Shown: positions 1-5,074 of the stretch, in pieces
Numbering within the stretch: position 1 is the stretch's first letter
How the letters are laid out: each line of letters starts with the position of its first letter
Assembly: GCA_027449725.1 (NCBI GenBank)
Contig: DAIDLB010000253.1
Location: 1 to 5,903, forward strand
DNA from: Chlamydiota bacterium
Lineage (GTDB): Bacteria; Chlamydiota; Chlamydiia; Chlamydiales; SM23-39
Direction of reading: 5' to 3'
DNA: 5,903 nucleotides
Notes under the pieces: generated by a model
What the model saw: the letters and a program-made list of their open reading frames with translations, nothing else
Databases searched by the model: none
Told to the model about the DNA's origin: nothing
Position numbers and translations under genes: made by a program

Positions 1-134
1 GAGGGGCCGACCAATCCCACGGCCTCCCCCTTGGCGATGTCCAGATCGACACCACGCAATATGTTGACCGGTCCGGCGGCGGACGGCACCCTCCTCATTG
101 AAAATAGAGACTTGGCCGAAAAGCTCTCCCTCAT
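1..134 (-). CDS. ABC transporter ATP-binding protein, LolD-like, N-terminal fragment (runs off left edge)
   Basis: The minus strand reads MRESFSAKSLFSMRRV and then GPVNILRGVDLDIAKGEAVG, ending in LVGP at the window edge. This is the start of an ABC ATPase: an LRGVDLDI strand followed by the opening of the Walker A loop. The rest, including Walker B and the signature motif, lies outside the window. The style is closest to the LolD/MacB subfamily, whose members drive lipoprotein release from the inner membrane, but 44 residues cannot fix the substrate. I chose ATG 134 because it puts the LRG motif about 25 residues in, as in E. coli LolD. An in-frame TGA lies a few codons upstream. The nearest purine-rich sequence (GAGG) abuts the ATG, so the ribosome site is weak. 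ATG 98 is an alternative start. No partner permease gene lies upstream, so lolC/lolE-type genes, if linked, would be downstream. Confidence 0.65.
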   Translation of the reverse strand, partial: MRESFSAKSLFSMRRVPSAAGPVNILRGVDLDIAKGEAVGLVGP

Positions 135-250
135 CCTCAAAAACTTGGATCATGAGTTCATATGGATTACGCGGGACGATTTTCTCCGGCTTATTGAAAC
201 CGGCGGGAGCGACGAGACGGTCCAACTGATCAGGGAGAACTATCTAGCCG
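135..250. other. Gap between the hairpin cluster and the LolD-like gene, no supported gene
   Basis: This stretch is the presumed 5' region of the LolD-like gene. It is open on both strands: a plus-strand frame (31-285) and the complementary minus frame both look protein-like. The plus frame overlaps the ABC gene and ends inside a hairpin, and the minus frame has no good start, so I treat both as shadows. I see no convincing -35/-10 pair. Confidence 0.4.
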
Positions 251-278
251 AAAAGCACGCGCGCCTGCGCGTGCTTTT
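251..278. terminator. Bidirectional terminator-like hairpin, 12-bp perfect stem
   Basis: AAAAGCACGCGC (251-262), loop GCCT, and GCGCGTGCTTTT (267-278) form a perfect 12-bp stem with a 4-nt loop. Five T's follow on the plus strand and four on the minus strand, so it could stop transcription either way. It is the farthest of three hairpins downstream of the exported-protein gene and upstream of the LolD-like gene, so it most likely separates those two minus-strand units. Confidence 0.7.
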
Positions 279-291
279 TGGTTAGGGGTTT

Positions 292-311
292 CCAAAGGGC
301 TCGCCCTTTGG
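292..311. repeat. Inverted repeat, 8-bp perfect stem (CCAAAGGG/CCCTTTGG)
   Basis: CCAAAGGG, loop CTCG, and CCCTTTGG form a perfect hairpin between two other hairpins. It has no T-tract of its own. It may act as an mRNA 3'-end stabiliser for the minus-strand unit, or belong to a dispersed GC-rich palindrome family in this genome; the window alone cannot decide. Confidence 0.6.
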
Positions 312-316
312 CGGGA

Positions 317-341
317 TTCTTAAGGGCGGAGCCCTTAAGGA
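317..341. repeat. Inverted repeat overlapping the stop codon of the exported-protein gene
   Basis: CTTAAGGGC (319-327), loop GGA, and GCCCTTAAG (331-339) form a perfect 9-bp stem, extended by a G-T wobble and a further pair. The TAA stop of the minus-strand gene (335-337) lies inside the right arm, so the hairpin starts before translation ends. The GGGC/GCCC core resembles that of the 292-311 hairpin. Confidence 0.6.
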
Positions 342-901
342 ACGAGGAGCTCAAACGACTTGAGAAACTTCTGGAAAGTGGGCTCTTCGAAGTGTTGCTT
401 GCCACCTTCCATGGCGATGAGGTAGAGCTTGTTGCCGACCATGAAGGCTTGACCGCGGAAGTAGTTTTTGCCGCTTTGGACGAGGAAGGTGAGTGCGGGG
501 AAGCCGCGGACGTCGATGAGTTCGGCGAAGATGAGCTGGTTGTCGGGGTGCTGGTTGACGATCCCTTTGAGAAGGCCTTCGAGTCCAGCGACTTCATGAC
601 CGCCTGAGAGGGCCATGGGATATTGGGCGATGAGGAGCATGCAGACACCGCGATCTTGATAGGGGGAGAGGTAGATGTCGTAGATGAGTTTTTTGCCGGA
701 TTCGTCGGCTTTGAAACTTTGCTGAAACATCTGCGGGACGGAGGGGAAGGAGATCTTGCAGTCGCCGGTGCGGGAGAAGACTTCTTTCCAGGGGCCGCGG
801 GCGGGGATGTCGGCGTGGGCGTGGTTGTAGAAGAGATGCACGGCGAAGAGGGCGCCGATCATCAACCAGAAACCGATCTTTTTCGTCGTTGTCCGTGACA
901 T
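335..901 (-). CDS. Small exported protein with signal peptide, function unknown
   Basis: The protein has 188 residues. Residues 1-30 form a signal peptide: basic MSRTTTKK, a hydrophobic core at about 9-23, and an AHA|D cleavage site after residue 30. There is no lipobox cysteine, so a soluble exported product is expected. The mature part (about 158 residues) holds C48 and C87, which could form a disulfide. Its pattern is FPSVPQMFQQSF (52-63), an alternating strand region YDIYLSPY (74-81), GVCMLLIAQYP (85-95), then GFPALTFLVQSGK (133-145) and the strand NKLYLIAMEG (157-166). It ends FQKFLKSFELLVP. Small exported proteins of unknown function in many bacteria show this layout, but I cannot name a family. 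The start is secure: AAGGAGA lies 6 nt upstream and touches the stop codon of the preceding Yip1-type gene, so translation is probably coupled. Confidence 0.85.
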   Translation of the reverse strand: MSRTTTKKIGFWLMIGALFAVHLFYNHAHADIPARGPWKEVFSRTGDCKISFPSVPQMFQQSFKADESGKKLIYDIYLSPYQDRGVCMLLIAQYPMALSGGHEVAGLEGLLKGIVNQHPDNQLIFAELIDVRGFPALTFLVQSGKNYFRGQAFMVGNKLYLIAMEGGKQHFEEPTFQKFLKSFELLVP

Positions 902-907
902 GGAGCA

Positions 908-914
908 TCTCCTT
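908..914 (-). promoter_or_regulatory. Strong Shine-Dalgarno of the exported-protein gene, abutting the upstream stop
   Basis: AAGGAGA on the minus strand lies 6 nt before ATG 901 and directly after the TAA (915-917) of the Yip1-type gene. This fixes the start and suggests the two genes share one mRNA with coupled translation. Confidence 0.8.
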
Positions 915-1583
915 TTATTGTATGAGTTGGATGAGGTCTCCGCCCATGAAGGCGGTATGGGGAACCGAGGCGCCGCTCAAGAGGCCGAGGAGGAAGAGGG
1001 GGATCGCAGCGATGATAATGAGAAAGAGGGTCGCGAGGATCGCGTTGCCGATGGCGCGGAGGACGGAGTACGACTGAACTTCGGCGAGAGCCTGCAGAAA
1101 GATGACGATCGACCAGATGGAGAAGACGACCTTGCCGATGAGGAGAAGGAAGAGAAGCGTGATGGTCGCGCCCGAGAGGACGAGATGGGGCTGCGGCCCG
1201 AAAAAGAGGATCGAGCCGAAGAGAAAGACCAGGACGAGCCAGATGCAGAGGTTGACGAGGAGCGGCACGCACGACCAGGCGTAGGCTGCGCGGACTGTGG
1301 CAAATGTCCCCTTGCCTTTGAAAAGCTTGCCCGTCACCAGGATGGCCCAGCTCCAGACGGCAAAGACTACGTAGCCGAAGAGGGCTGCCAGGATGACTGC
1401 TATGGCAAACATCGGGATCAGACCGATTTGGATGGCAATGGGAAAAGACTGAAACCCATTGAGGAGAACGGTGAAGCCGCAGATGAAGGCTAGGAGCCAG
1501 AGGGATCGATTGGGATTATGATCTATGATGCTCCGGATCGTCGAGCGCGGATTGCACCAGATTGAGCGCCACGGATTGTCCAT
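915..1583 (-). CDS. Yip1-family integral membrane protein
   Basis: From ATG 1583 the protein has 222 residues. It opens with MDNPWRSIWCNPRSTIRSII, the N-terminal signature of bacterial Yip1-domain (DUF1282-like) proteins. About five hydrophobic segments follow, near residues 29-45, 54-83, 103-128, 136-164 and 178-204. Between them sit the loops GKGTFATVRAAYAWSCVP (90-107) and WSIVIFLQALAEVQSYSVLRA (from 157), both typical of the family. Bacterial members have no agreed biochemical role; the eukaryotic namesakes act in vesicle transport. The open frame extends upstream to ATG 1673, but the extra residues are not Yip1-like and lack a ribosome site. GGGGGA lies 4 nt before ATG 1583, which I therefore prefer; ATG 1595 is a second option. 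It is first in a two-gene unit, so the pair may work together at the envelope; that link is inferred from position only. Confidence 0.85.
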   Translation of the reverse strand: MDNPWRSIWCNPRSTIRSIIDHNPNRSLWLLAFICGFTVLLNGFQSFPIAIQIGLIPMFAIAVILAALFGYVVFAVWSWAILVTGKLFKGKGTFATVRAAYAWSCVPLLVNLCIWLVLVFLFGSILFFGPQPHLVLSGATITLLFLLLIGKVVFSIWSIVIFLQALAEVQSYSVLRAIGNAILATLFLIIIAAIPLFLLGLLSGASVPHTAFMGGDLIQLIQ

Positions 1584-1798
1584 CGAATCCCCCATTGGAA
1601 GCTGTACCAAAATGTTTCCAAACAAATTTGCAAGAGCCCCTGCCTGCCTCCTCACGGGGAATGGCTTGGCCAAACCACCTGTAGCTCAGCTGAGCAGTCA
1701 GAGGCACGTGCAAACTTCTTTTAACTTATTTTTATATTAAAATTAGTTTTAATGCAATAAATACAGAAAGAGAAATAGAACCAACTAAAAAAGAACAG
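1584..1798 (-). other. Leader and promoter region of the Yip1-type unit, no gene seen
   Basis: About 215 bases contain no supported gene. The part near the gene (1584-1711) is GC-balanced and holds three short palindromes: TTGGCCAA (1666-1673), GCTCAGCTGAGC (1684-1695) and GCACGTGC (1704-1711). The outer part (1712-1798) is strongly AT-rich and fits a promoter. If transcription starts there, the leader is over 100 nt, long enough for RNA structure. I could not fit a known riboswitch or T-box. Confidence 0.5.
1731..1757 (-). promoter_or_regulatory. Possible promoter of the Yip1-type unit
   Basis: On the minus strand, TTGCAT (1757-1752) and TATAAA (1736-1731) are separated by 15 nt in very AT-rich DNA. 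The spacing is shorter than ideal and many near-matches exist in such sequence, so this is a weak call supported mainly by position. Confidence 0.3.
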
Positions 1799-1900
1799 GA
1801 GATGAAATAATTAATTATCTCGACTTTGTACGTTTTTTGGCGAGAAAATCCGGAGGAGGAGGGCGCTAAAAAACGTACAAAGTCGAGATTATTTCATCTC
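1799..1900 (-). repeat. 102-bp inverted repeat: long hairpin with C-rich loop, probable terminator of the 62-aa gene
   Basis: The arms pair as 1799-1811 with 1888-1900 (13 bp) and 1819-1842 with 1864-1887 (24 bp, one G-T wobble, including CTCGACTTTGTACG). Bases 1812-1818 (TAATTAT) are unpaired and make a 12-bp palindrome ATAATTAATTAT within the left arm. The loop is 21 nt; read on the minus strand it starts CCCTCCTCCTCCGG. The repeat starts nine bases after the stop of the small acidic gene. Beyond it, the minus strand continues into TTCTTTTTTAG, so it fits an intrinsic terminator, although the stem is much longer than usual. A miniature transposable element is an alternative. I see no clear target-site duplication. 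Confidence 0.8.
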
Positions 1901-1909
1901 GGTCGGATT

Positions 1910-2098
1910 TTAAAGATTTAGGTCGGCAAGGATCTCGCCGTCCAGGACAAAGTCGTCTTCAAAGAGAAACTCCCCATCGACAATCTCCTCTTCCCCAATG
2001 AGAGCGGCCTCTTCAGTTAGAAGAAGCTCCTCCTCATCGACAATTTCGGCAGGATTGATCGCGGCGGCTGTTAAAAAGATCAGTTTTGCGAAAAACAT
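1910..2098 (-). CDS. Small, highly acidic protein with hydrophobic N-terminus, function unknown
   Basis: The ORF encodes 62 residues. I recognise no family. The N-terminus MFFAKLIFLTAAA looks like a short signal peptide or membrane anchor and holds the only basic residue (K5). The rest has 18 Asp/Glu and no Lys or Arg, so the predicted pI is very low. An internal repeat has a 20-residue period: EIVDEEELLL is followed 20 residues later by EIVDGEFLFE, and the DNA matches too (ATCGACAAT at 1976-1984 and 2036-2044, 60 nt apart). A GGAG lies 8 nt before ATG 2098, and a near-consensus promoter lies just upstream. The long inverted repeat follows the stop. This package of promoter, ribosome site, ORF and hairpin argues for a real expressed unit despite the small size. 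Ion binding or a secreted role is possible but unproven. Confidence 0.6.
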   Translation of the reverse strand: MFFAKLIFLTAAAINPAEIVDEEELLLTEEAALIGEEEIVDGEFLFEDDFVLDGEILADLNL

Positions 2099-2119
2099 CG
2101 TTAAGACTCCAAAAAGAAA

Positions 2120-2971
2120 TCAGTATAGCGCAGATTTTAAGGCCGTGTCAAGAGAAGGGCAAGCAAAATGAAAGCCTTCCCGTAAGAGCTTTTTTGGAGA
2201 CGCCTTTACACTGGAGAGGAGAAGTTCTCCCGCCGCTTCGCCCGAGAGCATTCTGAGTAGCCAGGCCGGCCAGCGAAAGAGGGCCGGACGGTGTAAAAAA
2301 CGGGCCAGTTCGAAAGAAAACTCCTGCTGGCGAACCGGATGGGGCGAAGCGGCGATAAACGGCCCCTCCAGATGAGGATGAGTCAAAGCAAAGGCAATGG
2401 CGGCAATGGCATCTTCCAAAGCAATCCAGCTCATCCATTGGCGGCCGTCTCCAAGCGTTGCCCCAAGTCCAAGGCGGTAGGAGAGCAGCATCTTTTGCAA
2501 GGCGCCGCCCCCCTTTCCGAGGACGATGCCAAAGCGGGGATGGACAACACGGATGCCTCTTTCTCTTGCGCTTTTGCAAGCCTCTTCCCATCCAACGCAT
2601 ACATCCGAAAGAAACCCCTTGCCTCTCAAAGAAGTTTCATCGATCTCTTCTTCGCCCCGATCTCCATAATATCCAATGGCCGATGCGCTTACAAACACCT
2701 GAGGGGGACGCTTTGCTCTGGCGAACATGTCGGACAGAAAATGGGCTCTCTCTATGCGGCTGGCTAGGATTTTTTCCTTTTTCGCTTTTGTCCAGCGCAA
2801 ACTGAAAATAGGCTCTCCCGCCAAATTGATGACAGCATCAAACCCTTCGAACTGTCCAGGCAGGTGCGCCCCTTCGCGGATGAACGGCACAACTTCATGG
2901 CCCTGAGTCTGTAAGAAGGAAACGAGGGGCTTGCCGATGAATCCGGAAGCCCCGCTTGCCAAAATTCGCAA
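2120..2971 (-). CDS. NAD(P)-binding epimerase-like protein, YfcH/TIGR01777 (SDR39U1) family
   Basis: With a TTG start at 2971 the protein has 283 residues. It opens (M)RILASGASGFIGKPLVSFL, containing the Rossmann motif GASGFIG (7-13). Next come the family motif NLAGEPI (49-55), SASAIGYYGD (95-104) for the catalytic strand and Tyr region, and MSWIALEDAIAAI (180-192). The C-terminal domain (about 234-282) has SPKKLLREGFHF, matching DUF1731. The family is an atypical short-chain dehydrogenase related to sugar-nucleotide epimerases; its physiological substrate is generally unknown. Members have close to 300 residues. The frame is open up to ATG 3067, but those 32 codons lie inside the DUF378 gene in another frame, and conserved members start right at the Rossmann strand, so TTG 2971 is preferred. 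It lies one base after the DUF378 stop, implying translational coupling. No strong ribosome site is seen. Confidence 0.9.
   Translation of the reverse strand: MRILASGASGFIGKPLVSFLQTQGHEVVPFIREGAHLPGQFEGFDAVINLAGEPIFSLRWTKAKKEKILASRIERAHFLSDMFARAKRPPQVFVSASAIGYYGDRGEEEIDETSLRGKGFLSDVCVGWEEACKSARERGIRVVHPRFGIVLGKGGGALQKMLLSYRLGLGATLGDGRQWMSWIALEDAIAAIAFALTHPHLEGPFIAASPHPVRQQEFSFELARFLHRPALFRWPAWLLRMLSGEAAGELLLSSVKASPKKLLREGFHFACPSLDTALKSALY
2122..2151 (-). promoter_or_regulatory. Near-consensus sigma70-type promoter inside the 3' end of the epimerase gene
   Basis: On the minus strand, TTGACA (2151-2146) and TATACT (2127-2122) are separated by 18 nt. The -35 is a perfect match and the -10 matches 5 of 6. 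The predicted start near 2115 gives a leader of about 17 nt to the GGAG ribosome site and ATG 2098. The -10 covers the final Tyr codon and overlaps the TGA stop of the epimerase gene. Confidence 0.7.
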
Positions 2972-2972
2972 A

Positions 2973-3212
2973 TTATTTTTCTTTCTTGTTGCAGCAAGAG
3001 CAGCTGCCGTTGCAACGGCAAGACTTACAGCAGAGCATCGAAATGCCCCAAAGCCCAGCCAGGCCAACGATCGCGAATACGATGCGTGCGCCCATCGAGC
3101 TTTCTCCGCCTAATACATCGGCGACCAGGTTATATTGAAAAAACCCTACCAATCCCCAATTCAAAGCGCCAATAACAATCAAGAGCATAGCGATACAACG
3201 AAGAAATTTCAT
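2973..3212 (-). CDS. DUF378 small membrane protein with cysteine-rich tail
   Basis: The protein has 79 residues. Two membrane segments lie at about 4-26 and 42-60. Between them is the DUF378 hallmark GALNWGLVGFFQYNLVADVL (15-34), which is very well conserved here. The tail CCKSCRCNGSCSCCNKKEK (61-79) holds seven cysteines in 14 residues and then a basic end. This could bind metal or an Fe-S cluster, or form disulfides. DUF378 has no established function. GGGAGGA lies 7 nt before the ATG, an excellent ribosome site. The gene is divergent from gatC, and I recall the same arrangement in Chlamydia (CT001 next to CT002), although I could not check this. The downstream epimerase gene is almost certainly on the same mRNA. 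Confidence 0.9.
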   Translation of the reverse strand: MKFLRCIAMLLIVIGALNWGLVGFFQYNLVADVLGGESSMGARIVFAIVGLAGLWGISMLCCKSCRCNGSCSCCNKKEK

Positions 3213-3263
3213 GAGTAGATCCTCCCAATGAATCTAGTTTTAACTTAAATGAAGAAGAGCCTC
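3213..3263 (-). promoter_or_regulatory. Divergent upstream region of DUF378-epimerase operon, with strong ribosome site
   Basis: It contains the GGGAGGA ribosome site (3226-3220) and an AT-rich stretch. No -35/-10 pair stands out; GTGACA (about 3270-3265, minus sense) with TAAGTT 17 nt on is only a weak candidate. The short palindrome AAGAGCCTCTT (3254-3264) lies between the two divergent transcription units and could be an operator, but it may be chance. Confidence 0.35.
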
Positions 3264-3291
3264 TTGTCACTAATTTTTTTTTCCGTAGTAT
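3264..3291 (+). promoter_or_regulatory. Probable promoter of gatCAB with T9 tract in the spacer
   Basis: TTGTCA (3264-3269) and TAGTAT (3286-3291) are separated by 16 nt, with nine consecutive T's (3274-3282) inside the spacer. The predicted start is near 3298, only about two bases before the preferred gatC ATG (3300), so the mRNA may be nearly leaderless. An upstream start cannot be excluded. Confidence 0.5.
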
Positions 3292-3299
3292 TCAGGTTC

Positions 3300-3599
3300 A
3301 TGCTGCCATTTGATGAAAAATCCCTTGCCCGCCTCGAAGAGCTATGCCAGATCGCCTGCACCCCTGAAGAAAAACAGGACATCCTCCAATCCCTCAGCCG
3401 CGTCCTTGAGTACATCCGCCTCCTGAATGAAGTTGACGTTCAAGGTGTTCCCACCTGCAATTTCGTATTGAGAGGGATGATCAAAAGAGCTCTCAAGGAA
3501 GATACCGTCTCCGATCTCTTCTCCGGCGAAGAGTTTCTCTCCGGCGTCCCCGATCGGATCGGAGGGATGGTGCGGGTGCCTCCGGTGCTAAAGAAATGA
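3300..3599 (+). CDS. gatC: Glutamyl/aspartyl-tRNA amidotransferase subunit C
   Basis: This is the small subunit of the GatCAB amidotransferase, which wraps around GatA and GatB and stabilises the complex. From ATG 3300 it has 99 residues, normal for GatC. It opens LPFDEKSLARLEELCQIACT, the expected N-terminal helix. It continues with a second helix, EEKQDILQSLSRVLEYIRLLNEVDV, that ends in the typical VDVQGVPT turn, then LKEDTV, and closes [12 protein letters not shown]. The frame is open 17 codons further upstream to ATG 3249, giving a hydrophobic, signal-like extension. That start has no ribosome site, the protein should be cytosolic, and homologues start near residue 18, so I use 3300. No strong Shine-Dalgarno precedes 3300. 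The TGA overlaps the gatA ATG. Confidence 0.93.
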   Translation: MLPFDEKSLARLEELCQIACTPEEKQDILQSLSRVLEYIRLLNEVDVQGVPTCNFVLRGMIKRALKEDTVSDLFSGEEFLSGVPDRIGGMVRVPPVLKK

Positions 3600-5074
3600 C
3601 GACAAAGCCCCTTCATCACCTGACTGCCCGCGAATTGAACAAGGCCTTCGTGCAGGGAGAGCTCTCAGCCGTCGGGATCGCCCGCTATTTTTTCAAACGG
3701 ATCCGCTTCTACGACAAAGAACTCGGCAGTTTTTTATCCCTCCTGGAAGAGCGGGCGCTGAACCGGGCCGAGGCGCTTGACCGGAAGAGGGCGAGAAACA
3801 AACCGCTCGGAAAGCTCGCTGCGGTCCCAATCGCGATCAAAGACAACATGCATATCCGAGGAGAGCTGACAACCTGCGCCTCGAAGTTTTTAGCCAACTA
3901 CCGGGCCCCCTTCAGTGCGACGGCGGTGCGCCTTCTTGAAGAAGAGGACGCGCTCCTCATCGGCAAGACGAACCTCGATGAATTCGCCATGGGATCGTCC
4001 AATGAGAATTCAGCCTTTTTTCCCGTTAAAAACCCGTGGAACCGCGCCTGCGTTCCCGGTGGCTCTTCAGGGGGCTCTGCGGCCGCGGTCGCCGCGCGCC
4101 TCGCCCTCCTCTCCACTGGCAGCGACACGGGCGGCTCGATCCGCCAACCGGCGGCCTTCTCCGGCATCGTCGGATTCAAACCGACCTACGGCCGCGTCTC
4201 GCGCTACGGCCTAGTCGCTTTCGGCTCATCTCTTGACCAGATCGGCCCGTTTGCGACAACAGTCGGCGACGCCGCTCTTGCGATGGAAGTGATGGGCAGG
4301 CACTGCCCCCACGATGCAAACAGCCTGGACCTTCCTCCCGAATCCTATCTCGATCATTTTGCAAATAATTTGGAGGGGATCCAGTTCGGCGTCCCCTGGA
4401 ACTTTCTCAAAAGCCTAAAGCCCGCCGTCCGCGCCAATTTCACCCGGTCGCTCGATCACCTGAAGAGCCTCGGCGCGAAGATCGTCGACGCAGACCTCGA
4501 CATCTGCAAGTATTCCATCGCGGTCTATTATATCCTCGCCACGGCCGAGGCGTCGACCAATCTCGCCCGCGTCGATGGGATCCGTTACGGCGTCAGGTCG
4601 CCAAACGCCAAAACCCTCGAAGAGGTCTATAAGATGTCACGCGAAGAGGGATTTGGCCGCGAAGTAAAAAAGAGGATCATGCTCGGCACCTACGTCCTCT
4701 CTGCGGGCTATCAAGACGCATTTTATAAGCGGGCGCAAAAAGTGCGCACCCTGCTCATCAACGCCTTTGAGTCTGCCTTTGCAACTTGCGATGCGATCGC
4801 CCTGCCCGTCGCCCCCTCTTCCGCATTCGAGCTCCGCTCAATTGGCGATCCCCTGGAGATGTACCTGCAAGACATCTTTACGGTGCCGGCCAACCTGGCG
4901 GGACTGCCGGCGGTCAGCGTCCCCTCCGGCTTCGATGACAGGGGAATGCCCCTTGGCCTGCAGATCATAGGGCCGCAAATGCACGACGTCCTCGTCCTCC
5001 AATATGCGCATGCGTTCGAGACGGCTACCCGCTACGGGCAAAAACTGCCGCCGGACTATGAAGGAGGCCCATGA
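3596..5074 (+). CDS. gatA: Glutamyl/aspartyl-tRNA amidotransferase subunit A (amidase)
   Basis: GatA hydrolyses glutamine and supplies the ammonia used to amidate Glu-tRNA(Gln) or Asp-tRNA(Asn). The protein has 492 residues, the full family length. It carries the whole amidase signature: K82 in PIAIKDN, the cis-Ser S157 in [14 protein letters not shown], and the nucleophile S181 in [14 protein letters not shown]. The spacings equal those of S. aureus GatA (K79, S154, S178). Further family blocks are [19 protein letters not shown] (from 123), [20 protein letters not shown] (from 193) and the C-terminal [18 protein letters not shown]. The ATG shares an ATGA overlap with the gatC stop, so translation is coupled; no strong ribosome site is visible. 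The gene's TGA likewise overlaps the gatB ATG. All catalytic residues are present, so it should be active. Confidence 0.97.
   Translation: MTTKPLHHLTARELNKAFVQGELSAVGIARYFFKRIRFYDKELGSFLSLLEERALNRAEALDRKRARNKPLGKLAAVPIAIKDNMHIRGELTTCASKFLANYRAPFSATAVRLLEEEDALLIGKTNLDEFAMGSSNENSAFFPVKNPWNRACVPGGSSGGSAAAVAARLALLSTGSDTGGSIRQPAAFSGIVGFKPTYGRVSRYGLVAFGSSLDQIGPFATTVGDAALAMEVMGRHCPHDANSLDLPPESYLDHFANNLEGIQFGVPWNFLKSLKPAVRANFTRSLDHLKSLGAKIVDADLDICKYSIAVYYILATAEASTNLARVDGIRYGVRSPNAKTLEEVYKMSREEGFGREVKKRIMLGTYVLSAGYQDAFYKRAQKVRTLLINAFESAFATCDAIALPVAPSSAFELRSIGDPLEMYLQDIFTVPANLAGLPAVSVPSGFDDRGMPLGLQIIGPQMHDVLVLQYAHAFETATRYGQKLPPDYEGGP
5061..5067 (+). promoter_or_regulatory. Shine-Dalgarno of gatB inside the gatA 3' end
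   Basis: AAGGAGG lies only 3 nt before ATG 5071, closer than the usual 5-9 nt. It encodes part of the final GatA residues (YEGGP). With the ATGA overlap it points to re-initiation by ribosomes finishing gatA. Confidence 0.6.

Noticed and set aside
31..285. Plus-strand open frame of 84 codons with protein-like sequence
   Set aside because: It overlaps the N-terminus of the clear ABC transporter gene on the minus strand, has no ribosome site, and ends inside the 251-278 hairpin.
244..1493. Long open frames antisense to the Yip1-type and exported-protein genes
   Set aside because: Their sequences are low-complexity (runs of Glu, Asp, Arg or Ser) caused by GC-rich codon bias of the opposite strand; no motifs or ribosome sites.
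1584..1673. 30-residue upstream extension of the Yip1-type protein
   Set aside because: The sequence is not family-like and lacks a ribosome site, while GGGGGA precedes ATG 1583.
1677..1712. tRNA-like stretch (CCTGTAGCTCAGCTGAGCAG) on the plus strand
   Set aside because: It resembles a tRNA 5' half, but no anticodon arm, T-loop or acceptor match follows; the next bases are AT-rich. The resemblance is largely the GCTCAGCTGAGC palindrome.
2972..3067. 32-codon N-terminal extension of the epimerase
   Set aside because: It lies entirely within the DUF378 gene in another frame, and the conserved protein starts at the Rossmann strand.
3249..3299. 17-codon N-terminal extension of gatC that looks like a signal peptide
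   Set aside because: No ribosome site, GatC is cytosolic, and the stretch contains the likely promoter; the family start fits ATG 3300.
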